A stretch of DNA of 64,000 nt from Cyanobacteria bacterium FACHB-63 (lineage in GTDB: Bacteria > Cyanobacteriota > Cyanobacteriia > Leptolyngbyales > Leptolyngbyaceae), in contig JACJNX010000053.1 in NCBI GenBank assembly GCA_014695255.1, positions 62,001 to 126,000 of the forward strand. Reading direction: 5' to 3'. The translations under genes were made by a program, and so were the position numbers. The notes below the pieces were generated by a model. It saw only the letters and a program-made list of their open reading frames with translations. It had not been told where the DNA came from and searched no databases. Of the stretch, positions 1 to 9,352 are shown in pieces (the first letter of the stretch is position 1; every line of letters begins with the position of its first letter).

Positions 1-3000
1 GTCTACAAGTCGATTTGCTGCCCTCGATTACCTATCCTCGGATTGGGGTGCGGGTGCAGGCACCAGGAATTTCTCCGGATGTTGCAGTCGATGAAGTGAC
101 TCGTCCGCTGGAAGAAGCGCTGTCTGCAACAGAAGGTGTCGTTCAAGTCTATTCACAAACCCGTGAAGGACAAGTCAGCGTCGATTTGTTCTTTCAACCC
201 GGCGGAAATATCGACCAAGCGCTGAATGATGCCACCGCAGCGTTTAACCGAGCGCGGGGGAACCTGCCAGATACGATCGAGGAACCTACACTCTTCAAAG
301 TTGATCCGTCTCAGCTTCCGGTTTACGAGTTTGCGGTCACTGCTCCTTCTTCTAAACTGGTTGATTTGCGCGTGTTTGCCGATGAAGAATTGGCGCGGGA
401 ATTAGGAGTTGTCGAAGGAGTTGCGGCAGTTGATGTGTCTGGAGGCGTAGAGGAAGAAGTCCGGGTAATCGTGGATCTCGATCGATTGCAGGCACTTGGC
501 GTAGGTTTGAACAGCATTTTACAAGAGCTAGAAGAGACGAACCAGGATGTCTCCGGGGGTCGGATTTTAGGCAAAAATTCTGAACCGCTGACGCGAACGA
601 TCGGACGATTCAAAAACGCGGCAGAAATTGAGAATCTGTCCTTCCAATCTGCAACTCAATCAACTACTACACAATCGACAACGCCATCGACAACACAAAC
701 TACAACGTCTTCTACAACGCAACCCGCAGCACCGCCCCCCTCTAATCGCGTCTATCTGCGTGATTTTGCCGAAGTTAACGATGGTACTCAGAAGCAGCGC
801 GTATTCGTAAACTTGAATGGTCAGCCTGCGGTAAAAGTGAGTATTCAGAAACAACCGGATGCGAACACGATTCAAGTCGTTCAAGGGGTGAAGCGGCGGA
901 TTGAGGAACTACGTCGATCCGGTCTGATTCCTCAAGAGATGCAGCTTCTTTCAACTTTAGACGAATCGACCTTCATTCAAGCCTCGCTCAACAGCGTCAC
1001 TGAAGCAGCGTTATCAGGAGCCGTACTCGCAGCATTTTCGGTTCTGTTATTTTTGGGATCACTCAGGCAAACCTTTATCATTTCGCTAACGATTCCACTT
1101 TGTACATTAGTGGCGATCGCGGCAATGAGACTAAGCGGTTTCTCGCTGAATATCTTTAGCATGGCAGGATTAGCGATTAGTATCGGTCAAGCTGTGGATA
1201 CTTCGGTTGTCATCCTGGAAAATATCGACAAAAAGGCTGAAGGACAGGGAGGCACAGCAGGGCTAGCGACGCAAGGAACTGGAGCGTCGATCGACTTGGT
1301 TGAAGAGAGTAGTCGCGAGGTCGAGTCCTCGCTGGTTGCGGCAACCGGCGCAAACTTAGTTTCAGTCTTGCCGTTTATCTTAGTGGGCGGCTTTATTTCT
1401 CTATTGTTTAACGAGTTGATCTTAACGATTTGCTTTGCGGTTGCAGCTTCGTTGCTGGTCGCCGTGACTGTCGTGCCGATGTTAGCCTCTCGATTGTTGG
1501 CGATTCGCTGGTCGAGTCGGGTTAACCGCTTCTGGGTGTTTCGTCAGTTTGATCAGCGTTTAACAGGGGGAACCCGACGCTATGCAGGGTTGCTGGCTAA
1601 AGCGACCCGCAAGCCGATTCTGGTGATCGTGCTGACATTTCTGCTTCTTGGCGGTAGCGGTTTGTGGATGGCGGGACGAATTCCGCAAGAAATCTTGCCG
1701 CGAATTAGTACCGGGCAAGCAAATTTATTCGCTCAATTTCCACCGGGAACGCCGATCGCAACCAGCCAAAGAGTGATGCAGGAAGTCGATAACATTCTGC
1801 AAGCTCAGCCGGAAACCGAGTATGTGTTTACGACAGTGGGTGGCTTTTTGTTTGGCAACAATACCAGTGAAAATCCGCTGCGGGCTTCAAGCAACATCAC
1901 CCTAAAGTCCGGGACAGATGTCGAGAAGTTTGTTGAAAAAATTAATCGTGAATTTCGCAAGCTCAATTTAGTAGACATTCTTCTCCGTGTCAGTCCGGGA
2001 CAGGTGCGGGGCTTGATTTTGAACAACTCCCCGGTTCGAGGTGCAGAAGTTGATGTGATTTTGCAGGGACAGAATCTTGATCAATTAGAAGCAGCAGGAC
2101 GGCAAGTTTTAGGGGCATTATCTCAGTCAACACTCGCCCGATATCGCCCAGATTCGGATCAGCGTCAGCCAGAAATTCAGATTGAACGCGATCGCGAACG
2201 TTCCGCAGAACTCGGACTCAACACCCTAGCAGTTGGGGAAACGATTCAGACTGCGGTCGAAGGTTCCATTCCGACTCAGATTCAACGCGGCAATCGCTTG
2301 GTGGATGTTCGGGTCGAACTGAATGAAGCAGCGATTCAAAATGCTTCACAAGTTGAGCAGATTCCATTGTTTACTGACGACAATCAATTAGTTCGACTCG
2401 GTGATGTGGCAACCATTCGCACGGGACGCGCACCGGGACAAATCCAGCGCATTAATCAGCGGCAAGTGTTTCAAATTGCTGGCACTCTGAATGAGGGTGC
2501 AAGTTTGGGAGATGCTTTGGCGGAAGTTGATCGCATTTTTCAAGGGGTTCAACTGCCAGACGGAATCTCTCGCTTACCCAGTAGTGCGGCTGAAAGTAAT
2601 CAACAGCTTCAAAGTGCTTTACCAGTGTTAGGCGGTTTAGCTGCGTTCCTGGTATTTGTGGTGATGGCAGTGCAATACAACTCACTGATTGATCCACTGG
2701 TGATTATGTTCACGATTCCGCTGGCATTGTCCGGTGGCATTATTGGGCTATTCGTAACCAATACTGCGATCGGTGCAACGGTGATTGTGGGTGCAGTTCT
2801 ACTCGTGGGGATTGTGGTGAACAATGCGATCATCATGGTTGAAACTGCGAATGAAATTCACAACAGCGAAGGACTCGATCGGCGATCAGCGATTCTTAGA
2901 GCCGCACCCGAACGGTTACGCCCAATTCTAATGACGACTGTCACCACTGTTTTAGGGATCTTCCCGTTGGCGCTGGGATTGGGAGAAGGTAGCGAATTTC

Positions 3001-3203
3001 TTCAGCCTTTGGGTGTTGTGGTGTTCTCTGGACTCTCTTTATCGACATTGCTCACACTGTTCATCATTCCGTGTTTCTATGTGCTGCTGCATCGATGGAC
3101 AGATGGCGGATTCCACTTCAAATCGCGACGGCAGCGATCGTTGCCCAGACTTGAAGAGCCTGTTTCACCTATCTCCAAAATCTCGCAGGATGGTGTGTCT
3201 TAG
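1..3203 (+). CDS. RND efflux transporter permease, 5'-truncated by window edge
   Basis: Inner-membrane, proton-driven efflux pump subunit of the AcrB/HAE-like RND family; about 1066 residues are visible, read in frame from base 3, so only the extreme N-terminus (TM1) is missing. The first residues LPSITYPRIGVRV followed by APGISPDVAVDEVTRPLE match the start of the family's porter domain. TM clusters are at roughly bases 990-1200, 1360-1480, 1620-1680, 2620-2860 and 2930-3090. The TM4 motif is AVDTSVVILEN (one acidic residue where AcrB has Asp-Asp) and TM10 has VVNNAIIMVE (Asn where AcrB has Lys), a pattern I recall from other RND subfamilies. A Thr/Ser/Gln-rich stretch (bases ~640-745) interrupts the first periplasmic domain. 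The membrane-fusion partner is presumably upstream. Substrate cannot be told from sequence. Confidence 0.93.
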   Translation, partial: LQVDLLPSITYPRIGVRVQAPGISPDVAVDEVTRPLEEALSATEGVVQVYSQTREGQVSVDLFFQPGGNIDQALNDATAAFNRARGNLPDTIEEPTLFKVDPSQLPVYEFAVTAPSSKLVDLRVFADEELARELGVVEGVAAVDVSGGVEEEVRVIVDLDRLQALGVGLNSILQELEETNQDVSGGRILGKNSEPLTRTIGRFKNAAEIENLSFQSATQSTTTQSTTPSTTQTTTSSTTQPAAPPPSNRVYLRDFAEVNDGTQKQRVFVNLNGQPAVKVSIQKQPDANTIQVVQGVKRRIEELRRSGLIPQEMQLLSTLDESTFIQASLNSVTEAALSGAVLAAFSVLLFLGSLRQTFIISLTIPLCTLVAIAAMRLSGFSLNIFSMAGLAISIGQAVDTSVVILENIDKKAEGQGGTAGLATQGTGASIDLVEESSREVESSLVAATGANLVSVLPFILVGGFISLLFNELILTICFAVAASLLVAVTVVPMLASRLLAIRWSSRVNRFWVFRQFDQRLTGGTRRYAGLLAKATRKPILVIVLTFLLLGGSGLWMAGRIPQEILPRISTGQANLFAQFPPGTPIATSQRVMQEVDNILQAQPETEYVFTTVGGFLFGNNTSENPLRASSNITLKSGTDVEKFVEKINREFRKLNLVDILLRVSPGQVRGLILNNSPVRGAEVDVILQGQNLDQLEAAGRQVLGALSQSTLARYRPDSDQRQPEIQIERDRERSAELGLNTLAVGETIQTAVEGSIPTQIQRGNRLVDVRVELNEAAIQNASQVEQIPLFTDDNQLVRLGDVATIRTGRAPGQIQRINQRQVFQIAGTLNEGASLGDALAEVDRIFQGVQLPDGISRLPSSAAESNQQLQSALPVLGGLAAFLVFVVMAVQYNSLIDPLVIMFTIPLALSGGIIGLFVTNTAIGATVIVGAVLLVGIVVNNAIIMVETANEIHNSEGLDRRSAILRAAPERLRPILMTTVTTVLGIFPLALGLGEGSEFLQPLGVVVFSGLSLSTLLTLFIIPCFYVLLHRWTDGGFHFKSRRQRSLPRLEEPVSPISKISQDGVS

Positions 3204-3308
3204 ATCAGCGTTAAGATGTCCGATCGATGATGTGTCCCTATGTTACGGCTTGTCATTCAAGACGATCGCCGGAGCTAGGGGCAAAACCGATCGAACAAAA
3301 GCGTACCT

Positions 3309-4055
3309 CTAGCTGTACGTCATTACCTGAATCACTGAGCCTTGTTTCGGAAAATTCGCTCTACTGAACGACAGCGAATTTCCACCTCTTCGTACAGGAG
3401 TTCCACTCATTGCGCTCAAGAACGCATCCAGCCCGCTGATATCACACTCACCCTTCGCCGCCGCCGTTCGATAATACATCGGCACAATTATTTTGGGATT
3501 GAGCAGTTGAATGGCTTGCTTTGCCTCTTGCGGATCATAAGCCTTCGCACCGCCGCCAACTGGGACAAATAGGACATCCGGCGCACCGATCAAAATCTTC
3601 TGCTCTAGCGTGACGGGTGCGGCAGTTCCACCTAAATGCACCAAATTTAAGCCGCTCTGCGACCAGCGCCATGCAATATTGCGCCCGAAGCGTCTGCCGC
3701 CGACGCGATCGTGATCCGTCGCTACCCCCTGAATCTTCAGCCCACCGACGTTATACGCGCCCGCTTCAAACAACAGCTTCGGATTACCAGGGACAACATC
3801 GATCGCGCCTTCGTCTAAAATCTGACTGCTAATCATCACCAGATCTGTCGCCACGTTCGGCGCACGATATCCTGCTGTGCAACCCTGAGAGCGAAACGGA
3901 TTGACTAGAATTCGCTGCCCGCTTCCGGTGAACAGAAAGCACATATGACCGAGATAGCGCACTGACAGTCCGCCCGACTGCGCTCGTAGGGGCATGGCGG
4001 TCAAACTTGCTGCCAAACCCGCGCCCGCAAATTGAATAAACTGCCTGCGTTTCAT
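3309..4055 (-). CDS. MBL-fold (UlaG-like) protein with Tat-type signal, degenerate metal motif
   Basis: 248 residues. The N-terminus MKRRQFIQFAGAGLAASL resembles a twin-arginine signal, so the protein is probably exported. The body resembles the UlaG-like branch of the metallo-beta-lactamase fold (VRYLGHMCFLF near the start; GLNLVHLGGT, GAPDVLFVPVGG and NPKIIVPMYYRT later). The canonical HxHxDH loop should follow DLV but reads MISSQILDEG, so the usual zinc ligands are absent; a later TDHDRVGG remains. It therefore may not be a classical hydrolase. It lies 23 nt downstream of trpG and is probably the last gene of the DUF3285-ybeY-dgkA-trpG operon. Fold assignment is fairly sure, activity unknown. 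Confidence 0.8.
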   Translation of the reverse strand: MKRRQFIQFAGAGLAASLTAMPLRAQSGGLSVRYLGHMCFLFTGSGQRILVNPFRSQGCTAGYRAPNVATDLVMISSQILDEGAIDVVPGNPKLLFEAGAYNVGGLKIQGVATDHDRVGGRRFGRNIAWRWSQSGLNLVHLGGTAAPVTLEQKILIGAPDVLFVPVGGGAKAYDPQEAKQAIQLLNPKIIVPMYYRTAAAKGECDISGLDAFLSAMSGTPVRRGGNSLSFSRANFPKQGSVIQVMTYS

Positions 4056-4078
4056 ACTTCCTCACACCAGAATTTGCA

Positions 4079-4675
4079 TTATTGATCGCCAATCGATCGC
4101 AAAAAGTTCCGCAGCAGTTGTTTTCCAGAAGTCGTGAGAACGCTTTCGGGGTGGAACTGTACACCCTGAATATGCGGATACTCGCGATGCCGAACGCCCA
4201 TGATCGTTTGATCCTCGACCCAGGCGGTAATCTCTAGCACTGCTGGGCAACTTGCTCGATCGATCACCAGACTATGATACCGAGTCGCGGTCATCGGATT
4301 GTCGAGTCCTTCAAATACGCCCACGTTTGTATGCTTTACGGCTGAGATTTTCCCGTGCATCAATTCTGGAGCCGAAACAATATCACCGCCAAAAACTTGC
4401 CCAATGCTTTGATGTCCGAGACACACGCCTAGAATTGGGGTGGTTGTGCCTAACTGCCGAATCAACTCCATCGAAATTCCGGCATCTTCGGGTCGTCCGG
4501 GTCCAGGAGAAATGACGATCGCATCGGGGTTTAATGCTCGAACCTGGTCAAGCGTAATTTGGTCGTTACGGTACACCTGAATGTCTGAAGCGATCGCGAA
4601 TTCTGCGCCCAACTCGCCCAAATATTGCACCAGGTTGTAAGTAAAGCTGTCGTAGTTATCAATTACTAAGATCAT
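4079..4675 (-). CDS. trpG: Anthranilate/aminodeoxychorismate synthase glutamine amidotransferase subunit
   Basis: 198 residues, the normal length for TrpG/PabA. This class I glutamine amidotransferase releases ammonia from glutamine for the chorismate-using partner, in tryptophan or folate synthesis. Visible signatures are [20 protein letters not shown] at the N-terminus, the nucleophile elbow [15 protein letters not shown] (catalytic Cys) and the C-terminal QFHPESVLT containing the His and Glu of the triad. The TrpE/PabB partner is not in the window, and in cyanobacteria one such subunit may serve both pathways, so the trpG/pabA choice is open. It sits between dgkA and the MBL gene on the same strand. 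Confidence 0.93.
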   Translation of the reverse strand: MILVIDNYDSFTYNLVQYLGELGAEFAIASDIQVYRNDQITLDQVRALNPDAIVISPGPGRPEDAGISMELIRQLGTTTPILGVCLGHQSIGQVFGGDIVSAPELMHGKISAVKHTNVGVFEGLDNPMTATRYHSLVIDRASCPAVLEITAWVEDQTIMGVRHREYPHIQGVQFHPESVLTTSGKQLLRNFLRSIGDQ

Positions 4676-4708
4676 GAGAAATGCCTTGAGGTGCGCTTTC
4701 TCAGTTTC

Positions 4709-5167
4709 TCAGAGAATCACTTGTAGCACCAGCCAAAGTTTGGGAAACAGAATACAGCCCGCGACGAGAACGGCTGCAATCGCTGCCACAAGAACTGCCG
4801 CTGCCGCGCAATCCTTCGCCACTTTCGCTAATTCGTGATAGGTCTGCTTCACTGTGAGATCGACCACTGATTCGATCGCGGTATTGAGCAATTCCATTGC
4901 CAAGACGAGTCCGATCGTCAAGCCAATCACCGCAAGCTCGACCACTGTTGCTTTGAGTAGAAGTCCTAAACCGATTGCAATCGATCCAAGACAAACGTGA
5001 ATTCTAAAATTTCGCTGCGTTCTGAGCGCATAGCTAATGCCCATCCAGGCATAGCGAAAACTGGTCAGCAGAGTTGGAGCGATCTGCCAAGCGAGATCCC
5101 GTTCTGGTTTGACGAGCGGGACAACTTTTGAACGCTTGGGAGACTGAGTGGGAAGTTCTTGGGACAT
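4709..5167 (-). CDS. dgkA: Diacylglycerol kinase / undecaprenol kinase family (DgkA)
   Basis: About 152 residues from the ATG at 5167; a TTG two codons upstream is less likely. Prokaryotic DgkA is a small integral-membrane kinase that phosphorylates diacylglycerol or undecaprenol with ATP. The family motif appears as AMELLNTAIESVVDL, and three hydrophobic helices are visible (around FRIHVCLGSIAIGLGLLL, VVELAVIGLTIGLVLAME and AAAVLVAAIAAVLVAGCILF). The protein has a ~45-residue cytosolic N-terminal extension (QSPKRSKVVPLVKPERDL) compared with E. coli DgkA. It is 33 nt upstream of trpG and downstream of ybeY on the same strand. Confidence 0.92.
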   Translation of the reverse strand: MSQELPTQSPKRSKVVPLVKPERDLAWQIAPTLLTSFRYAWMGISYALRTQRNFRIHVCLGSIAIGLGLLLKATVVELAVIGLTIGLVLAMELLNTAIESVVDLTVKQTYHELAKVAKDCAAAAVLVAAIAAVLVAGCILFPKLWLVLQVIL

Positions 5168-5326
5168 ACGCAAACCAGGTGAACCACCAGTAGAGATACG
5201 ATATCAGTACCCTGATGGCGCGACGATCACATCAGATTACACAACACAGTATTACAACTCTGTTAGCAAACGTAAAGCGTGAATTTGAAAAATAAGCATT
5301 CAAACCTGAAGCGTTTTTCTATCAAG

Positions 5327-5821
5327 TCAGCGCTTTGCTTCCAACCCTACTGCGTTTAGTAGAATCTGTTGCTGATCCAACATTCGCAGTAAACTCGACT
5401 CGTCGGGATGATCCCAGCCCAGGAGGTGAAGCAGTCCGTGGGCGGCGAGCCAAGCGAGTTCCGTCTCTAGATCGTGAGGCGAGGCTTGTCGATCGGCAGT
5501 TTCGACCGAAATGACAATATCTCCTAAATAGAGCGGTTCTGTGTCTAATTCATCGAACTGCGGATAGTCTACCTCTAGTGACGCGAATGCCAATACATCT
5601 GTTGGCTGATCTTTGGATCGATAGTTCTGATTGAGCGACTGAATTTCTCGATCGTCGGTCAATCGCAAGCTCAATTCATACTGCTCCTGTGGGTGCAGGG
5701 GTTGTCCCGCCTGCATCGGTTTGAGCAATTCCAGCCACTTGCGGAACCAAATTTCCCAGGTTTCTGACTGGATGGGGAGTTCCTGATTAAAGCAATCTTG
5801 AACGCTAACTTCGATTTGCAT
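5327..5821 (-). CDS. ybeY: Endoribonuclease YbeY (16S rRNA maturation)
   Basis: 164 residues. YbeY is a zinc-dependent single-strand endoribonuclease that takes part in 16S rRNA 3' maturation and ribosome quality control. The diagnostic metal-binding HGxLHLxGxDH motif is present as [14 protein letters not shown] near residue 130, and the preceding DVLAFAS and YLGDIVIS segments are typical. Its start codon overlaps the stop of the DUF3285 gene by one base (TAATG), which indicates translational coupling. Co-location with dgkA is a familiar cyanobacterial arrangement. Confidence 0.95.
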   Translation of the reverse strand: MQIEVSVQDCFNQELPIQSETWEIWFRKWLELLKPMQAGQPLHPQEQYELSLRLTDDREIQSLNQNYRSKDQPTDVLAFASLEVDYPQFDELDTEPLYLGDIVISVETADRQASPHDLETELAWLAAHGLLHLLGWDHPDESSLLRMLDQQQILLNAVGLEAKR

Positions 5822-5997
5822 TACCGAGTCAAGTACGAAAGAACAACTAGCGTACCGAGTAGCCCGATCGTAGTCAGCGCAAAGTGAAAGATCGATTTGC
5901 CGCGCTTGCGTACCATGTTTCGCATTGCCAATTTTACGTAACTTGGCTTTGGTTCTTGGGGCGCTTCAGGGGTGGGAGTTTGGGGTGAATCGCTCAT
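5821..5997 (-). CDS. DUF3285 small single-pass membrane protein
   Basis: 58 residues from the ATG at 5997. I prefer it to the in-frame upstream start because the conserved family starts [14 protein letters not shown] Pro-rich N-terminus is followed by [17 protein letters not shown], a basic conserved segment, and then one transmembrane helix ([21 protein letters not shown]) that ends the protein. It matches the cyanobacterial DUF3285 family as I recall it; function is unknown. The stop overlaps the ybeY start, so it is probably the first gene of the operon. Confidence 0.8.
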   Translation of the reverse strand: MSDSPQTPTPEAPQEPKPSYVKLAMRNMVRKRGKSIFHFALTTIGLLGTLVVLSYLTR

Positions 5998-6094
5998 AAT
6001 TTGAGGAAATTTAGGGTAGTTCCACTTTAACAAGTGAAGCGCCTTGACTGAAGTTTGGTACTCTATTAGTCATTCTTGTGCGCTCTTTTTGCCC

Positions 6095-6625
6095 ATGTCT
6101 CGTTTGACGACTACTCTAGAAGCAATTCTCTATCTCAAAGCGCAGCCGTTGACGATCGCGCAGTTGTGCGAGTTGGCGGGGTGCGATCGTCGCACCACCG
6201 AAGAAGCGCTGATGGAACTGATGTCGGAGTATGCCCATCGTGACGGTGCTTTAGAAATTGCCGAAACCGAGTCGGGCTACAGTCTACAGCTGCGGGAGAC
6301 TTATCAGAACTTGATTAATGCGCTGATTCCGGCAGATTTGGGTGTGGGAGCGCTGCGAACCTTGGCAGTGGTGGCGCTCAAAGGTCCGCTCAGTCAAACG
6401 GAACTGGTCGAGATTCGTGGCTCTGGAGTGTATCAGCACATTCCAGAGTTAGTGGAAATGGGCTTTGTGCGAAAGCGGAAAAATTCAGATGGTCGATCGT
6501 CACTGGTGCAGGTGACGGATAAGTTTCATCAGTATTTTCAAATCAATCAAAATATTGGGCAGTTGATTCAGAAGAAGCCAAAACCGGAAGAACTGCCAGA
6601 AGAGCCTGTTTTAGCGGAGTCTTAG
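6095..6625 (+). CDS. scpB: Segregation and condensation protein B
   Basis: 176 residues from the ATG at 6095; the longer reading frame's first 17 residues (rich in Cys/Trp/Ser) look non-coding. ScpB is the kite subunit of the SMC-ScpAB condensin complex, with two winged-helix domains. Seen: LEAILYLKAQPLTIAQLCEL at the N-terminus, a second wing LRTLAVVALKGPLSQTELVEIRGS, and GFVRKRKNSDGRSSLVQVTDKF, all typical of the family. ScpA and SMC are not in the window. It is transcribed divergently from the DUF3285-ybeY operon with about 97 nt between the starts. Confidence 0.93.
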   Translation: MSRLTTTLEAILYLKAQPLTIAQLCELAGCDRRTTEEALMELMSEYAHRDGALEIAETESGYSLQLRETYQNLINALIPADLGVGALRTLAVVALKGPLSQTELVEIRGSGVYQHIPELVEMGFVRKRKNSDGRSSLVQVTDKFHQYFQINQNIGQLIQKKPKPEELPEEPVLAES

Positions 6626-6957
6626 TCGTTAAGCTCAAAGCGCTTGGCGTGAGTGGGGTCTAGAGCGCGATCGCGGTTCATACTGCAAACTGGGTCTTTG
6701 AACATCAGCGGCGTTTCCATATCCAGGTTCAATATTTAGTTCTGTAAATTTAGACACTTTTTCCTGGAATGTAATGCTTCGTACATGAAGTATTTTCTGT
6801 GAGCAACAAACACAACGCAGAGACGGTAACGGTTCTGACCTGGTTTATCGCTCACGTCTCAGAATCCACGATCGTTCCACTGCAATCGATTCTGCTTGAC
6901 TTTTGAGCGATCGCATTCACTCACAACATTCATTACCCTTGATAGGAGAAAGACACA
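6626..6957. other. Intergenic region, 332 bp
   Basis: I see no coding sequence. An imperfect inverted repeat AATGCTTC-N6-GAAGTATT lies near 6771-6793 and could be an operator or weak hairpin upstream of the 6958 gene. A Shine-Dalgarno-like AGGAGAAAG precedes the ATG at 6958. Confidence 0.5.
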
Positions 6958-7512
6958 ATGCCTAGAATTCGTGTGGTTTTACAAGACGTAACCTGCTACG
7001 ACACCGAAGATGTAACAGGTGCAGACGAATTTTATATTACTGGAGCCGTTTCTGATGGCGGCACTTCTGCTGGAGTTCTGACTCGTCCGATTTCTGTCAA
7101 CGATAAACAAACCAAAGCATTCGGAATCGGCGGAGGAACGGTCTTTGACGCAGATGTCCCTGAAAACCGAATCCTGAAAGTCGCCTTGATTGCATTTGAT
7201 GAGGATTCTAATAAAGACTGGTCGAAGCACGGTGAAACAGTCACTAAAATTGGTAAAGCCGTTTCCTCCGGTTTAGCAACAATCCCCAATCCCTACACAG
7301 CGGCGGCGGGTGCAATCTTACCCTTTGCGATTAGCGCGATCGGTGGGATTATGTCGCTCGACAAAGATGATGAACTCGGTCAACATTTGCGCGAGTTTCC
7401 GGTGTGGGCTATCCCGAATGGCGAATCTCTGCAAATTTGGGGCTTCAAAGGAGGCGGCGGTTGGTATTCAAGCTGGAAGTATGCCGTCCGCTATCGCGTG
7501 ATTCGCGGTTAA
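6958..7512 (+). CDS. Hypothetical protein with C2-like beta-rich ends and a Gly/Ala/Pro hydrophobic centre
   Basis: 184 residues with a clear ribosome-binding site (AGGAGAAAG, 7 nt before the ATG). I do not recognise a named family. The N-terminal half looks beta-rich (RIRVVLQDVTCYDTEDV, DEFYITGAVSDGG, ILKVALIAFDEDSNKDW) and acidic, reminiscent of C2-like calcium-binding sandwiches. Residues ~98-130 are small and hydrophobic (SSGLATIPNPYTAAAGAIL, FAISAIGGIM) like an amphipathic or membrane-inserting segment. The end is GWYSSWKYAVRYRVI. There is no signal peptide. It is a monocistronic gene converging on leuA. A membrane-active role is only a guess. Confidence 0.75.
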   Translation: MPRIRVVLQDVTCYDTEDVTGADEFYITGAVSDGGTSAGVLTRPISVNDKQTKAFGIGGGTVFDADVPENRILKVALIAFDEDSNKDWSKHGETVTKIGKAVSSGLATIPNPYTAAAGAILPFAISAIGGIMSLDKDDELGQHLREFPVWAIPNGESLQIWGFKGGGGWYSSWKYAVRYRVIRG

Positions 7513-7540
7513 GTGCAATCCTCACCCCCTTCAAACGCTC

Positions 7541-7575
7541 AAAAAAGGCGGTGCAGCCTGAGAAGTTGCACCGCT
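7541..7575 (-). terminator. Intrinsic terminator of leuA
   Basis: On the minus strand the sequence is a GC-rich stem GCGGTGCA / TGCACCGC with an 11-nt loop followed by six T residues, about 20 nt past the leuA stop. It is a textbook Rho-independent terminator and may also serve the convergent 6958 gene. Confidence 0.85.
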
Positions 7576-7593
7576 TAGATCTACCTAAAAGCA

Positions 7594-9204
7594 TTAATTG
7601 GCGGTTTGAGATGCGACAGGCTGCTTGTTTTCTGTGGTTTGCAACGACGCATACAGGCGATTCAGCGCATTCACATATGCTTGTGCCGATGCGACGATGA
7701 TATCAGTGTTGGCAGAGTGACCAGAGAAAATTCGATCGCCATACTTTAACCGAATCGTCACTTCGCCGATCGCGTCAATTCCGGCTGTCACCGACTGCAC
7801 CGAGAATTCAATCAGTTGATTCGGAACGTTCACAACGCGGTTAATCGCTTTGTAAACGGCATCAACAGGACCCGTTCCGGTTGCGGCATCAGTCAACTCT
7901 TGACCGTCAGGATTGATCAAGCGAACGGTTGCAGTCGGGCAAGTGGTGTTTCCACAAGAGACTTGAACCAGTTCTAAGCGGAAGAGGTCGGGGACTTGTT
8001 GAACTTCGTCGTTGACGATCGACTCTAGATCGCGATCGGTGACTTCTTTTTTCTTATCGGCAAGCTCTTTGAACCGGACAAAGGCTTTGTTGATTTCCTG
8101 GTCGGTTAGCTCAAAGCCGAGTTCGTTCAGACGAGAGCGAAAAGCGTTACGACCGGAGTGTTTACCCAAAACTAAAAGCGTATCGGTCAGACCAATCGTT
8201 TTCGCGTCCATAATTTCGTAGGTTTGCCGATTCTTCAGCATTCCATCTTGGTGAATGCCAGATTCGTGGGCAAAAGCGTTCGCACCGACGATCGCTTTAT
8301 TCGGCTGCACCAACATCCCGGTCAGGTTGGACACCATGCGCGAGGTTTTGTAGATCTCTTGCGTGTTGATCTGGGTGAGCGGCGTTTCGGATTCGGCTGG
8401 ACGACCGAGGTAGGGATTGAAGTACGATCGTCGCACATGCAGCGCCATCACCAGTTCTTCAAGCGAAGCATTTCCAGCCCGTTCTCCAATGCCGTTGATC
8501 GTGCATTCAAGCTGACGTGCGCCGTTCTTCACGGCTTCGAGGAAACAAGCAACCGCTAAGCCTAAATCGTTGTGACCGTGAACGGAAATAATCGCTTGAT
8601 CGACGTTGGGCACATTTTCTTTAATGCCGCGAATCATGTCGCCGAATTCGCTCGGTGTCATGTAGCCAACGGTATCAGGGATGTTGATCGTTTTGGCTCC
8701 GGCAGCGATCGCGGCTTCTAGCACTTGATACAAGTATTCGGGATCAGAGCGAGCCGCATCCATCGGCGAGAATTCCACATCATCGACGAAGGATTTAGCA
8801 TAGGCGACCATTTCTTGAGCGATCGCCAACACTTCAGCGCGGGATTTTTTCAGTTGATATTCCAGATGAATATCAGAAGTCGAGATAAAAGTGTGAATTC
8901 TCGGTTTCGCGGCGGGTTTGAGCGCTTCCGCAGCGGCTTTAATGTCTGCGGGAATTGCACGCGCCAGGCTACAGATTGTGGGACCTTCCGGAGTGCCCAC
9001 CGCTTGAGCGATTTTCTGAACCGCTTCAAAATCTCCAGGGCTGGCAAAAGCAAACCCCGCTTCGATAATGTCTACACCGAGTCGAGCTAGCTGACGCGCG
9101 ATCGTAAGTTTTTCATCCACATGCAGGGTTGCGCCAGGGCACTGTTCGCCATCGCGCAAGGTGGTATCGAAAATCAGAATGCGATCGGAATGAGATGCGT
9201 TCAT
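7594..9204 (-). CDS. leuA: 2-isopropylmalate synthase
   Basis: 536 residues from the ATG at 9204; the upstream in-frame extension ([13 protein letters not shown]) is not family-like. It condenses acetyl-CoA with 2-ketoisovalerate, the first committed step of leucine synthesis. The TIM-barrel domain shows [34 protein letters not shown] and [19 protein letters not shown]. The helical linker and the C-terminal LeuA dimerisation/allosteric domain ([13 protein letters not shown] through [18 protein letters not shown]) are complete, so leucine feedback inhibition is expected. Monocistronic, with its own terminator. Confidence 0.96.
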   Translation of the reverse strand: MNASHSDRILIFDTTLRDGEQCPGATLHVDEKLTIARQLARLGVDIIEAGFAFASPGDFEAVQKIAQAVGTPEGPTICSLARAIPADIKAAAEALKPAAKPRIHTFISTSDIHLEYQLKKSRAEVLAIAQEMVAYAKSFVDDVEFSPMDAARSDPEYLYQVLEAAIAAGAKTINIPDTVGYMTPSEFGDMIRGIKENVPNVDQAIISVHGHNDLGLAVACFLEAVKNGARQLECTINGIGERAGNASLEELVMALHVRRSYFNPYLGRPAESETPLTQINTQEIYKTSRMVSNLTGMLVQPNKAIVGANAFAHESGIHQDGMLKNRQTYEIMDAKTIGLTDTLLVLGKHSGRNAFRSRLNELGFELTDQEINKAFVRFKELADKKKEVTDRDLESIVNDEVQQVPDLFRLELVQVSCGNTTCPTATVRLINPDGQELTDAATGTGPVDAVYKAINRVVNVPNQLIEFSVQSVTAGIDAIGEVTIRLKYGDRIFSGHSANTDIIVASAQAYVNALNRLYASLQTTENKQPVASQTAN

Positions 9205-9352
9205 AGCTCGACTAGGTGTAGTGTATGTGTCGTAAAGAAACAATCAATTCAGTCGCGGGTTCCGAACCGTTGGAACACAGCGGCAAAAGAATTTCTGTCG
9301 TGATTGTAACCCTAATTGTAGTACGCTGCCTTGCCGAGTCAGAGAAGCTTGA

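Noticed and set aside
3013-3312. Plus-strand 99-codon frame at the RND gene end
   Set aside because: Overlaps the RND C-terminus in another frame; Cys/Ser/Arg-rich, no start signal.
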